Positions 35,746 through 44,397 of a stretch of DNA of 64,000 nucleotides are shown piece after piece (position 1 is the first letter of the stretch; each line of letters begins with the position of its first letter). Position numbers and translations under genes: made by a program. The notes beneath the pieces were generated by a model. That model was not told the DNA's origin and ran no database searches. It was given only the letters and a program-made list of their open reading frames with translations. Source of the DNA: an uncultured Rickettsiales bacterium (GTDB lineage: Bacteria; Pseudomonadota; Alphaproteobacteria; UBA8366); NCBI GenBank assembly GCA_913046825.1, contig CAJWTF010000005.1, positions 1-64,000 on the forward strand, read 5' to 3'.

Positions 35746-36550
35746 CGCATAGTAGATAAAGAGATTGTCGCCCTCGCCAAGCTCGCGCCACACCCGATCG
35801 GAGGCATCGAGTATTTGGTCCCGCGTCGCAGCCCGCAATAAGGTTACCGTATTGGCGGTTTAACACCCCGGCGATCTGCGGCCGCCCGCGCAGTGCCAAG
35901 CTTCGGCCAATCTGCGTAGGTATTGTACCCAATGACAAGGCCGTGCAAATTACCAAAAAAGAGACTTACCATGTCTATCTTGGCGAGCGAGGCGGCGGAC
36001 TTTTTTGCCGGGGCGGCGAACCGTGCGGGTATCAACGGCTTGCTCGCGGCTTGACCGGGCGGCGGCACCTGATCGGTTCGCACCACCTTGACGCTGAGCA
36101 GACCGGTATTACCGAATAGCCAAGCTTGGTTGTCATTCGGTCCGAGATACAGGACGCCATCCTCCTCCGCTAAAAATTCCAGATGCTTGCCGACCGGAAA
36201 GAGAGCGCCAAAGGGGCCAATGCGAGCGATCAAGGTCTGAAAATCAACCGCGACAACCGGCCGGATATTCAACACATCCTAACAGAATAGCGTGTATTGG
36301 AGAAACCCGCCGCTCGCGTTTGTTTGATTACAATGGGGGCTCATCCGTCAGGAGCCGTCCGGACGATACGGTATTTAGTCCCCGCCTTCAGTTGGATTCA
36401 GTGTTACGCCAATGTCCGCCAGCGACGACTTGGACGGATTTCGCCTCACCCCCTGCGAGCGTTACGATTTTACATAAAGTCGTATATTGATGGGCCGCCT
36501 GACCAGCGCCAAGCGCCAGCACTACCAGAATGGCAGATGCTCTATGAATA
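35746..36550 (-). pseudogene. remnant of secreted caspase-like (peptidase C14) protein
   Basis: A degenerate signal peptide (SAILVVLALGAGQAAHQ) is readable near 36545-36490, then stops. From about 36340 to 35844 an open frame gives FPVGKHLEFLAEEDGVLYLG and NTGLLSVKVV, a beta-domain seen ahead of bacterial caspase domains, then SLFFGNLHGLVIGYNTYADW and PKLGT. A frameshift leads to TLLRAATRDQILDA and GEGDNLFIYYAG, where the gene is cut just before the catalytic His-Gly. The Cys half is missing. It is convergent with the GFA-like gene end. The rest of the 36276-36727 gap holds no other recognisable gene. Confidence 0.65.
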
Positions 36551-36727
36551 CGTATGTGACATTCCCTCGGTATTTTGCCTCTCCCCGACGGTAGAGCCAG
36601 GATCGAAACATAATTAGCGCAAGCCGCCTAATCGGGCCACATGAGGCGATTTCCTTGGCACACGATCTGACCTATATTCGTTAGCAAAGAAACACCGAGT
36701 AAGAAACCAAACGGGAGAAGAATAACC

Positions 36728-37216
36728 ATGAGCTTTTCAGTCACCAGTAACAGCTTCAAGGATGGCGACTATCTCGCCAACGATCACGCGTTGTCAGAGA
36801 GTTACGGCTTCGGTTGTGCGGGCAATAACCAGTCACCCCATCTGGCTTGGGGCGAGCCTCCGGCGGGCACCGAGAGCTTCGCCGTCACCTGTTTCGATCC
36901 GGACGCACCGACCGGCAGTGGATTCTGGCACTGGCTGGTGATCAATATCCCGGCCGATGTACGTGAGCTGGCGTTGGACGCGAGCGGTAATGGCATGCCG
37001 GTCGGCGCGCTGGAGACCCGCACAGATTTCGGCAGCCCTGGCTACGGCGGCCCCTGCCCCCCCGAAGGCGACCACCCGCACCGCTATCCTTTCACCGTGC
37101 ACGCATGCAATTCGAAATTGGAACTGCCCGCCGACATCATGCCCGCGGTGGTCGGATTCAACCTGCATTTCGCGACGCTGGAGAAGGCCACGATCATGGG
37201 GCTTTACAGGCGATAA
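36728..37216 (+). CDS. YbhB/YbcL family PEBP-like (Raf kinase inhibitor-like) protein
   Basis: A 162-residue phosphatidylethanolamine-binding-protein fold. CFDPDAPTGSGFWHWLVINIP contains the DPDxP and HW motifs, and YGGPCPPEGDHPHRYPFTVHA the second ligand-site motif. An AACGGGAGAAG ribosome region precedes the ATG. The role of bacterial PEBP proteins is not well defined. It is followed by the QueE-like gene after 21 bp. Confidence 0.9.
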   Translation: MSFSVTSNSFKDGDYLANDHALSESYGFGCAGNNQSPHLAWGEPPAGTESFAVTCFDPDAPTGSGFWHWLVINIPADVRELALDASGNGMPVGALETRTDFGSPGYGGPCPPEGDHPHRYPFTVHACNSKLELPADIMPAVVGFNLHFATLEKATIMGLYRR

Positions 37217-37237
37217 GCGCGGCACGCCTATAGCGGG

Positions 37238-38071
37238 ATGAAACGCTACCGCATCTCGGAAATTTTCCATTCCGTCCAAGGCGAGGGCCGCTACACCGGC
37301 GTGCCCTCGCTGTTCTTACGCTTCTGGGGCTGCAACTTTCAATGCCGTGGGTTCGGCAATGTGCCGATGCCGAACGGGCCGGTCGAGACCCTCGCCGATT
37401 TTCCAGTGGCAGAGACCGGCTGCGACACGGAATACGCTTGGAACCCTGCATACCGACACCTCTCTGAAGAGCTGACGGTCGCGGAGATTTGCGACCGTCT
37501 GGAGGCACTTGCGCCTCGATTTCACCACGAGCAGTCTAAGCAATGGACCCATCTGGTCGTCACCGGCGGTGAGCCGATGTTAAGCCAGACAGCGCTCGTC
37601 GATGTGCTGAAGGCGATGGCTGCCCGGAACAACCTGCCCCGTTTCGTCACCATAGAAACCAACGGCACCCAATTGCCGCGCGACCCGCTCGCGACGCTCA
37701 TTCGCTCTCACTACACGGACGGCACACGCGAATGGTTCTGGTCCGCGAGCCCGAAATTAACGCTGTCAGGTGAAGCCTGGGACACGGCGATCCAGCCACA
37801 CGTACTCGCCGCCTACCGCGATCTATCCGATGCGGGGCAGATCAAGTTCGTCTCGGACGGGCATGAAGGGAGTTGGGATGACGTGGCTCGCGCCGCAAAA
37901 ACTTTCCGCGAGGCCGGGATCGAGTGGGATGTCACGATCATGCCTGTCGGTGCGACCCTCGCCCGGCTCGAATCGGTGCAAACGGAAATCTGCCTAGGCG
38001 CGCTCGAGCGTGGCTACCGCTTCGCACCTCGCCTCCACACATGGCTTTTCGGGAATACACCGGGAACATAG
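37238..38071 (+). CDS. queE: 7-carboxy-7-deazaguanine synthase-like radical SAM protein (phage-type QueE)
   Basis: A 277-residue QueE: ISEIFHSVQGEGRYTGVPS is the substrate/SAM-binding start, followed by FWGCNFQCRGFG. The cluster motif is C32-x3-C36 but residue 39 is Phe, so the usual third Cys is absent there. A Cys at 62 in ETGCDTEYAW may supply the third ligand, as in the CRGFG-type QueE sequences I associate with phages. VVTGGEPMLSQ is the SAM-binding GGE motif. QueE makes 7-carboxy-7-deazaguanine for queuosine or 7-deaza DNA modification. No queC, queD or queF is nearby. Confidence 0.8.
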   Translation: MKRYRISEIFHSVQGEGRYTGVPSLFLRFWGCNFQCRGFGNVPMPNGPVETLADFPVAETGCDTEYAWNPAYRHLSEELTVAEICDRLEALAPRFHHEQSKQWTHLVVTGGEPMLSQTALVDVLKAMAARNNLPRFVTIETNGTQLPRDPLATLIRSHYTDGTREWFWSASPKLTLSGEAWDTAIQPHVLAAYRDLSDAGQIKFVSDGHEGSWDDVARAAKTFREAGIEWDVTIMPVGATLARLESVQTEICLGALERGYRFAPRLHTWLFGNTPGT

Positions 38072-38078
38072 AACCTGG

Positions 38079-38480
38079 TTAGTGCCTATGATGATATTTT
38101 GCGAACTGCATGTCTTCGTGCAGGATATAATCGGTGAGCCATTCGGTGAGGAAGGTGGTAAATCCATTGGAGGCGAAGCGCGCTGCTTGACACTCAAAAG
38201 CGGCTTTGTATTCCTCGACCCGCCGCGCCAATGCCACATGCAACTCGATATGGCTGTCGAGTTCGGGATAACCGACCGTCCGCATTAACCGTTCTTCATG
38301 CTGGAAATCGACGTCGACATAGGCAGCCCAGGCGTCGACGGTCGACGTGATCGAAGCGTCTCCCGCACCTTGGGCATGCTGATCCGACAAATCGTTGCTG
38401 AGGGCGAACAACCCCCAATGTTTCCGGTCGATCTCCGCTTCGCCGAGCTTGAAGTCGTCCGACCATTCGACAATCACCAT
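38079..38480 (-). CDS. bacteriohemerythrin
   Basis: Starting at ATG 38480 (GGGAGAGA ribosome site) gives 133 residues. His and Glu ligands follow the hemerythrin order: EIDRKHWGLF, VDFQHEERLM, SHIELHVAL and DYILHEDMQFAKY, supplying the His and carboxylate ligands of a di-iron site that binds oxygen. It is a stand-alone cytoplasmic oxygen carrier or sensor. It is convergent with the QueE-like gene, ending 7 bp from it. Confidence 0.9.
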   Translation of the reverse strand: MVIVEWSDDFKLGEAEIDRKHWGLFALSNDLSDQHAQGAGDASITSTVDAWAAYVDVDFQHEERLMRTVGYPELDSHIELHVALARRVEEYKAAFECQAARFASNGFTTFLTEWLTDYILHEDMQFAKYHHRH

Positions 38481-38710
38481 GTCGTCTCTCCCGGTTTGGT
38501 TTCCCAAGGATAGGTCGGGAGGTCAAGGACGGGCATTGTGCTACGTCAATCCCTCGGCGGGTAATGGCGTGACGTCAAGAGAGATCGAGAGAGCCGATAA
38601 AAATTTTCCTCAACAGCACGTGCACGCCTCGCCCTTCGTAATGGCGAATAAGCCTCTTATTTATGTTAGGGTGCATACCCAATGGTGGGGCAGAACAATG
38701 AACGGCATCT

Positions 38711-39260
38711 ATCGCCGACATTCTAAATGTCTACCTCGGACAGAACGCCGGGGAGGCGGTGCTGGCGGGTAATATGACGCGAGGCAAATCCTTCAAAGTC
38801 ACAGCCGCGATTCTGATCGTCGACATTCGGGGGTCCACGCCATTGCTCCAACAACTCGGCACCGATACCTAAATCAATATTATCAATAAACTGTTCGATA
38901 TCGTCACCCCGCATGTCAAAGCAAACGACGGTGAGGTTCTTCAGTTCACGGGTGGTGGGATGCTTGCGATTTTTCCTGAGTCCACCGAGGCCAAGGCAGG
39001 TGGATTCACGTGCCCAATCGCCATTCAGAATGCCCACACCGCTGCCGGCGGCACGGACAAGGCGACCCTAAATGCGGACCTGCCGGCCTCTCTCAGCTTC
39101 GGCTAAAGCTATGGGCCGGTGGATTACGGCAATGTCGGCGCGGAAGATTGGTTAACCTTCACCGTTTTGAGCACCGAAGTCAGTCGCGCCGACCGACTGC
39201 AAATCCTTTGCCCGCTCGGGGATTCGAATGTGGCTATTTCGGGTGACTGCGCCCCGCATC
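38711..39260 (+). pseudogene. class III adenylate/guanylate cyclase domain with two stops
   Basis: One continuous frame reads IADILNVYLGQNAGEAVLAG, then AAILIVDIRGSTPLLQQL (the metal-binding Asp of the cyclase domain), TAA at 38870, INIINKLFDIVTPHVKAN, GEVLQFTGGGMLAIFP, TAA at 39104, then VDYGNVGAEDWLTFTVL. The second metal Asp region reads GGG instead of GDG. There are no frameshifts, only two TAA codons and eroded positions. The start is not clear and the frame runs on toward the next gene, so the boundaries are approximate. Confidence 0.75.
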
Positions 39261-39353
39261 TCCCGAATGGGGCGGGGACAAGTCCCAATCCAACGGCTTT
39301 GTTTGACCGGTCTAGCCGGGCTACACTATCCCAAAGAACGGAGCGTCGATCCC

Positions 39354-40094
39354 ATGCCATCGGACCCCCAACCCACCCGCTTAGGATTCCTTGTCCCGGA
39401 GCGAAACGTCACCTGCGAGGTCGAGTTTCCGCGCTATCTGCCGGACGGCGTGACCGCGCATTTCTCCCGCCTGCCACGCGAGCAGGCTGAGCTGAAAGCG
39501 GCCTCCCTCGTGCAAATGATGGAGAACGTGGAGGCGCAATCCAGGCTGCTCACTAAGATTGACGTAAAGGTTATTATGGCGGCCTGTACCAGCGGGACGT
39601 TTCTCGGCGGGACGGCGGCGGCAGACGACCTCGGCACCCGTATCAAACGTGCCACGGGCATCCCCGGATTTACCACATCGACGGCAGTCACGGACGCGCT
39701 CCGCGCCATTGGCATTCAACGGTTCTTCATGATCACTCCCTATCCCCACGACATCACGGCAACGGAAGCGGCGTTTTTTGAGGCGCTCGGTTTTGAGGTG
39801 GCGGGAACGGACACATTCGCCTGCACCCACTCCCCGATGATTCCGGCGCTCGCCTCTTCAGAAGTCGCGGAGATGGTGGCGCGGCACGCGGACGAGATCA
39901 AGGCGGCGGACGGCCTGTTCGTGAGCTGCACCAATCTCGCGACCATGGACCGGATATCGGCGATGGAAGAGACGCTCGGTAAGCCAGTCGTCACCTCGAA
40001 TGCCGCGACCCTATGGCGCGCATTGCGCGAGGCGGATATACCATCCGTTGATATTGGGGCGGGGTCGATTTTCACACATGACCTCGCGCGTTAG
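39354..40094 (+). CDS. Asp/Glu racemase-superfamily protein (maleate isomerase / arylmalonate decarboxylase-like)
   Basis: A 246-residue protein from ATG 39354; the open frame upstream is unrelated. RLGFLVPERNVTCEVEFPRY starts the first half. Two catalytic-type Cys occur in symmetric motifs, AACTSGTFLGG and VSCTNLATMD, as in maleate cis-trans isomerase and arylmalonate decarboxylase. TPYPHDITATEAAFFEALGF is a family landmark. It is convergent with the TauD operon, separated by a strong hairpin, and might process the same dicarboxylates (inference). Confidence 0.85.
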   Translation: MPSDPQPTRLGFLVPERNVTCEVEFPRYLPDGVTAHFSRLPREQAELKAASLVQMMENVEAQSRLLTKIDVKVIMAACTSGTFLGGTAAADDLGTRIKRATGIPGFTTSTAVTDALRAIGIQRFFMITPYPHDITATEAAFFEALGFEVAGTDTFACTHSPMIPALASSEVAEMVARHADEIKAADGLFVSCTNLATMDRISAMEETLGKPVVTSNAATLWRALREADIPSVDIGAGSIFTHDLAR

Positions 40095-40096
40095 GA

Positions 40097-40144
40097 CCCC
40101 GACCTTTACCCTCTACCGCGTGCGGGGGAGGGTAAAGGTCGGGG
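40097..40144. terminator. 17-bp perfect hairpin, bidirectional terminator candidate
   Basis: CCCCGACCTTTACCCTC (40097-40113) is the exact inverse of 40128-40144, with a 14-base loop. It fills the gap between convergent racemase-like and TauD genes. The GC-rich arms with internal TTTACC resemble the dispersed hairpins elsewhere in the window. Confidence 0.7.
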
Positions 40145-40153
40145 CAATCTTAT

Positions 40154-41014
40154 TTAAACCGCGAACGGCACCGGATAGCGCTCCGGCGGCAGAAAGATCG
40201 TCGTGCGTTTCAACAGTCGCGGCACCATCGGGTCGAAGGGCTCACGCCGGTGCAGCACCCGGCAATTGTCCCAGAGCACAATATCGCCGCGCCGCCATTT
40301 ATGCTCAAAGACAAATTCAGGCCGGGTAATATGCGCCGATAACTCATCAAGCAGGGCACGGCCTTCGGCGCTCTCCATCCCCTCCACCCCGTAGGTCTGC
40401 AACGGGTCCAGATATAATCCCTTTCGCCCGCTACCAGGCTGGGTCAGCACTATTGGGTGAACGACGTCGGGCGTCTTTTCGCGAATATCCTTGACGTCAC
40501 CATCCTCGACGATATCCACATCGAAGATGTTATAGGCGTATTCGCCGCACCGCCCCTCGACCCGCGCGCGCATCTCGTCCGAGAGGGCGTCATAAGCGAG
40601 CTGCGTATTCGCCCAAGCGGTCTTGCCGCCATCCTCCGGCACTTCGAGTGCGTAGAGCAGCGAGCCGGTATCCGGCTTCGGCTTATAGCAACTGTCCGTG
40701 TGCCACTTCGCCTCGCCGCTGGCGAGCGCCCCAATATTGTCGCCGTTCTCCAGCCGCAGGTTCGAGACCATCACCACTTCCGGATGGGAGCGCGAACGAA
40801 TGTCCGTGCGCACATGAATATTGATCTCGCCAAGCCGAGAGCTGAACGCAATCTGCTGCGCCTCGTCGAGCAGCTGGTCGCGAATTAACAACACCGGATG
40901 CTCGACCCAAAGCGCATCGATTCCGGCGATCAGGTCAACGGTGGGCGCGCGAAGATCAATATCGAGAATTTCGAGCCCGAAGGTGGATGTGAGAGGACGT
41001 GTGATGAGGGGCAT
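40154..41014 (-). CDS. TauD/TfdA-family alpha-ketoglutarate-dependent dioxygenase
   Basis: A 286-residue Fe(II)/2-oxoglutarate dioxygenase. The HxD metal ligands are in KWHTDSCY, the distal His in DNCRVLHRREPF, and the 2-oxoglutarate-binding Arg in RLLKRTTIF. Members hydroxylate sulfonates, chlorophenoxy acids or other small acids. It begins 13 bp after the stop of the iron-sulfur subunit gene and is the last gene of a three-gene minus-strand unit. Confidence 0.9.
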   Translation of the reverse strand: MPLITRPLTSTFGLEILDIDLRAPTVDLIAGIDALWVEHPVLLIRDQLLDEAQQIAFSSRLGEINIHVRTDIRSRSHPEVVMVSNLRLENGDNIGALASGEAKWHTDSCYKPKPDTGSLLYALEVPEDGGKTAWANTQLAYDALSDEMRARVEGRCGEYAYNIFDVDIVEDGDVKDIREKTPDVVHPIVLTQPGSGRKGLYLDPLQTYGVEGMESAEGRALLDELSAHITRPEFVFEHKWRRGDIVLWDNCRVLHRREPFDPMVPRLLKRTTIFLPPERYPVPFAV

Positions 41015-41027
41015 GAGCGTGGTTACG

Positions 41028-41720
41028 TTACTCCGTTTTCATCGCCGCCAACATTGGGCGCACGACTTTCCCCATCAGATTGATGCCAACGCCGCACTTG
41101 CAGCCCGCGCAATCCTTGCACGTCTCCAGCCCCAGCTCCTGTGCGTTCGCGAGCGCCTTTTCTCTCCCGGCGTCTGTGTTGAGCGGGTCAAGACGGAGGA
41201 TTTGCAGCTTCAATAAGGAGAACGGGTTGCCGTATAGGTAGCCGTCGGAGGCACTCGCTTCCGCACCGTTCTCAAAGTTTTTCGCATGCATCGGGCAATT
41301 TTGTAAGCATGCATAGCATTCGATGCATGCCGTCAGCGCATGGTAATCTTCGGGCGGGTCTTGATTGAGATCGTTGCCTTGGGCCACGCTGGTCAGGCGA
41401 TCGCGCATTTGCCGGGCGACGCCGTCTCTGCGCACCACCAGGTCGGCAAGGACCGGGAGCGTGTTGACTGGGCTGATGCGGTCGCCTTCCCGCACGCGGG
41501 CACGGCAGGCGACTCTCGGGCGGCCGTTGATGTCGACGGTGCAGACACCACAATTGCGCGCTCGGCAGCCATAGCGGAAGGCCAAGTCCGGCATCGTCGT
41601 TGCCTGTGCCTGGAGCAGGACGTCGAGGATCATTGGTTTTTCGGCAGGCTCGCGGAGCGCGTAGTCGTACTCGACAATCTCGCTCTTGCCATCGCGGTGG
41701 AGCTCTATTTCGACCTTCAT
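41028..41720 (-). CDS. succinate dehydrogenase/fumarate reductase-like iron-sulfur subunit
   Basis: A 230-residue SdhB/FrdB-type protein. The N-terminal plant-type 2Fe-2S site is in YGCRARNCGVCTVDI with a distal VACRARV; the C-terminal part has CIECYACLQNCPMHA and CKDCAGCKCGVG for further clusters. Its ATG overlaps the flavoprotein stop by four bases (ATGA), so the two subunits are translationally coupled. No membrane-anchor subunit is adjacent, pointing to a soluble complex. Confidence 0.88.
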   Translation of the reverse strand: MKVEIELHRDGKSEIVEYDYALREPAEKPMILDVLLQAQATTMPDLAFRYGCRARNCGVCTVDINGRPRVACRARVREGDRISPVNTLPVLADLVVRRDGVARQMRDRLTSVAQGNDLNQDPPEDYHALTACIECYACLQNCPMHAKNFENGAEASASDGYLYGNPFSLLKLQILRLDPLNTDAGREKALANAQELGLETCKDCAGCKCGVGINLMGKVVRPMLAAMKTE

Positions 41721-43675
41721 GCCGCGCGCTTTTCCGCAATTGCCGCATCGTCCGACCCGGGCTCGATCTCAGGCGCGGCCCCCGTGGGGCTGCCCATGAT
41801 GGCCTGGTAACGGGCTTCCAGTTTCTTGTCCTTGATTGAAGCAGGTAGGAAGCGAAACCATTTCGACTGGAAACGCCGCCAGTTCTCTTCCGCCTTATAG
41901 GCGAGCAATTGCTTGAGCGGCGTCTTCGGGCGCATCACCCGGCGCACGCAGTAGCTACCATCTGCATCGCGGTGGACTACGGTTGAATAGGGCTCAGTGA
42001 AGACGGAAATTTCGCCCTTGTCGAGACGGACATGGCCGCCGAGGCTCCCGTCCCGCTCCCCCGCGGCCGCCGCGACGGCCTTGGCCGTCTCCAGCAGATT
42101 GCGCAGTTCTTCGAACTCGATGAAAGACTGGTTGTAGGTCGCGTAAGCCGGGATGGCGACGGTGTCGAGCCGCTCGGTCAGCGAAGCAATCAGGCCGGCA
42201 ATCCCGGCGATGCCATCTCCGGTGCGGGCCGGGCCAATGGCGTCCCAAGCTTGTGTTTGTAACTCCAATTTCAGGGTCGCAGCGGCAACATCGCCTTGTT
42301 GGCCGAAGCGAGCTGCGGTTGCCTCGATCAGCGGCGCGAAGGCCGCGTCATCGATCTTACCCTTGAAGCCGCGCGCCAATTGCGTCGCTGCACGTCCGGC
42401 GCGAGAACCAAAGACAGAGACTTCCGTCAGCGCGGTGGAGCCGAGGCGATTGGCACCGAAGACGCCGCCCATCGCTTGGCCCGCCGCGAACAATCCCGCG
42501 ATGCCGAGCGCGCGTTCGCCTGAACCGTCCCCCTTGACGGACGCACCCTCGGCATCGGCGCGCAGCCCACCCATGTGGTAATGGGCACTGGGCCGAACTT
42601 CCCAGGGCTCTTCGCATTTCGCGATCGGCTTGCTGAAGGCTTGGCGCGCGTTGCGGTAAGCCCCCGGCAGGCATGTCTCCAGGTATCGCATGAAATACGG
42701 GCCGGAGCGCGGTAGGACCTTGTTGCCAGTCATATCCAGATAGGCCCCGCCATTGGGGCTACCACGACCGTCGGCCACCGCGCGCATGATGGCGGCAGAG
42801 CATTCGGCGCGGGTGCGTTGATAGACACTGTCGAGGATCACCGTTCCGTTCTTGTCGCGGAGCACGCCGAGGAAACTCGCACTCGCCGGCTCGCCGACCA
42901 GCAACCCTTCATAGGAAGGCGGGGAGGCGATGCAGAAGGGCAGAAATTGGCACTGTTCCATATCCGCCAGTTCGGCCCCAGCGCGGGCGGCAATAGCATA
43001 GCTGTCACCGGTATTGCCGCGCATGGTGTCGGTCTTCGGGAAGAACAGCGTAGAGAGGCCGCCCGCAGCGATGATGATCGCGGGTGCCCGCACAGCGATC
43101 AATTTGCCGCCGGATGCGTCGTAGATCAAACCGCCGATAATACGGGGTTTGCCGTCTGCGTCCTCATCCGTCACCAGATCGAGGAACCAGGCGTCTTCCA
43201 GATAATCGACCCCGTTGCCTTGGACGACCGCGTTCCAATTCGCATGACCGAAGGAGATACCGTGGTTCGGCAGCCCGACAGAGCGCCGCCGATTGTGGCC
43301 ACCGAACGCCATGGGGGCGGCTTTTGGGCCATCGCGCTCATGATCGATGGCGGGGCGCAGCCCTTGCGCGCGAAATAGATCGAAGCTGGATTGGCTGTCC
43401 TTGGCGAAGGCGTCGGTGATCTCCTTTACAGGCAGGTTGCCACCCGCCATGCGTAGGTTCTCGGAGAGGTTATCCTCGCTGTCGTCATCAGTCGCCACGG
43501 CGCGCACGGTGGCATTGCCCTCAGAGATTTTGGTGTCGGAGCAGCCAACGGGATCCTTCGAGACGACGAGCACGCGCGCGCCCTCATCCGCCGCCACCCG
43601 CGCCGCCAAACTCCCGGCCCCGCCGGAGCCAACGACCACCACGTCATAGTCGCGCCATTCGGTCTCGATTGTCAT
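41717..43675 (-). CDS. FAD-dependent oxidoreductase, fumarate reductase/succinate dehydrogenase flavoprotein-like
   Basis: A 652-residue flavoprotein starting with the dinucleotide motif VVVGSGGAGSLAARVAADEG. It has APAIIIAAGGLSTLF, an HYHMGGLRADAEG capping-domain motif and FAAGQAMGGVFGANRLGSTA near the FAD, as in SdhA, FrdA and AprA proteins. The C-terminal helical part ends near GSDDAAIAEKRAA. It heads a three-gene unit with the Fe-S subunit and a TauD-family dioxygenase. The likely activity is oxidation or reduction of an unsaturated dicarboxylate-like acid (inference). Confidence 0.88.
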   Translation of the reverse strand: MTIETEWRDYDVVVVGSGGAGSLAARVAADEGARVLVVSKDPVGCSDTKISEGNATVRAVATDDDSEDNLSENLRMAGGNLPVKEITDAFAKDSQSSFDLFRAQGLRPAIDHERDGPKAAPMAFGGHNRRRSVGLPNHGISFGHANWNAVVQGNGVDYLEDAWFLDLVTDEDADGKPRIIGGLIYDASGGKLIAVRAPAIIIAAGGLSTLFFPKTDTMRGNTGDSYAIAARAGAELADMEQCQFLPFCIASPPSYEGLLVGEPASASFLGVLRDKNGTVILDSVYQRTRAECSAAIMRAVADGRGSPNGGAYLDMTGNKVLPRSGPYFMRYLETCLPGAYRNARQAFSKPIAKCEEPWEVRPSAHYHMGGLRADAEGASVKGDGSGERALGIAGLFAAGQAMGGVFGANRLGSTALTEVSVFGSRAGRAATQLARGFKGKIDDAAFAPLIEATAARFGQQGDVAAATLKLELQTQAWDAIGPARTGDGIAGIAGLIASLTERLDTVAIPAYATYNQSFIEFEELRNLLETAKAVAAAAGERDGSLGGHVRLDKGEISVFTEPYSTVVHRDADGSYCVRRVMRPKTPLKQLLAYKAEENWRRFQSKWFRFLPASIKDKKLEARYQAIMGSPTGAAPEIEPGSDDAAIAEKRAA

Positions 43676-43736
43676 GTCAATTCTCCACCGCGTTATCTTT
43701 CAGCGAGATGGCATAGGTAGGCCGATGGATCAAGGG

Positions 43737-43835
43737 CCCCTCACCCTAGCCCTCTTCCGCGAGGGGAATGGGGACGTCACCGTGTATCTCGTTAGAATTC
43801 CCTTTCCCCTCGCGGGAGAGGGCTAGGGTGAGGGG
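43737..43835. repeat. 30-base inverted repeat, CCCCTCACCCTAGCCCTC family
   Basis: The left arm (43737-43766) and right arm (43806-43835) are inverse complements over 30 bases with one mismatch (compatible with G-U), separated by 39 bases. The arms contain the CCCTAGCCCTC core related to the hairpin at 9138. It lies just downstream of the CMD-family gene's stop and upstream of the flavoprotein gene, so it may terminate transcription of the former's upstream neighbour or be a dispersed repeat. Confidence 0.75.
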
Positions 43836-43837
43836 GC

Positions 43838-44383
43838 TTATACCCCGTCGTCGACCTCAACACCGCAAGCGTTCAGCGCCATCGCCAGCGTCATGTAATT
43901 TCCGGCAGTGAAAATTATGTCCAAGACCTGCTGATCGTTAAAATGTTTGGTGACCGCAGCCCAACCCGCATCGTTGAGTGTTCGCGTCTCCAACAATTCG
44001 TCGACGGCGGCAAGCAGAGCATGTTCGCTATCACTCCAGCCAGCTGCACTAGCGCCTTCTTTTACACGCTCAATTTCCTCTTGAGAAAGACCGGCCTCCA
44101 GCCCGATGCGATTATGTTGCGCCCATTCGTATGCGGATTGGCTGACCCATCCGGCACGCAAGATCACCAGCTCGCGGTCGCGCGGCACGAGGCTCGATTT
44201 CAGCAAGCAATGATTGGCGAAGACCATCCAGCGCTTCAGCAGCTTCGGATGACGGCCCAGCGTGGTAAAGATGTTGAATACCCGCCCGAAGGTTTTGATC
44301 GTCGGCGTGAACATCTCACGCATCTCGTCGGTCCATTGGGCTTCGGGAAGCGGTGCAAGGCGCGGCGCAGGCTGATCGGACAT
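43838..44383 (-). CDS. carboxymuconolactone decarboxylase (CMD/AhpD-like) family protein
   Basis: From ATG 44383 the product is 181 residues of all-helical CMD type; the open extension to 44557 is out of family. RELVILRAGWVSQSAYEWAQ corresponds to the CMD core helix, but the redox CxxC of AhpD is absent, so peroxidase activity is not expected. The second repeat QQVLDIIFTAGNYMTLAMAL follows. It lies 14 bp downstream of rlmN on the same strand. Confidence 0.82.
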   Translation of the reverse strand: MSDQPAPRLAPLPEAQWTDEMREMFTPTIKTFGRVFNIFTTLGRHPKLLKRWMVFANHCLLKSSLVPRDRELVILRAGWVSQSAYEWAQHNRIGLEAGLSQEEIERVKEGASAAGWSDSEHALLAAVDELLETRTLNDAGWAAVTKHFNDQQVLDIIFTAGNYMTLAMALNACGVEVDDGV

Positions 44384-44397
44384 ATGGTTGTACTCGT

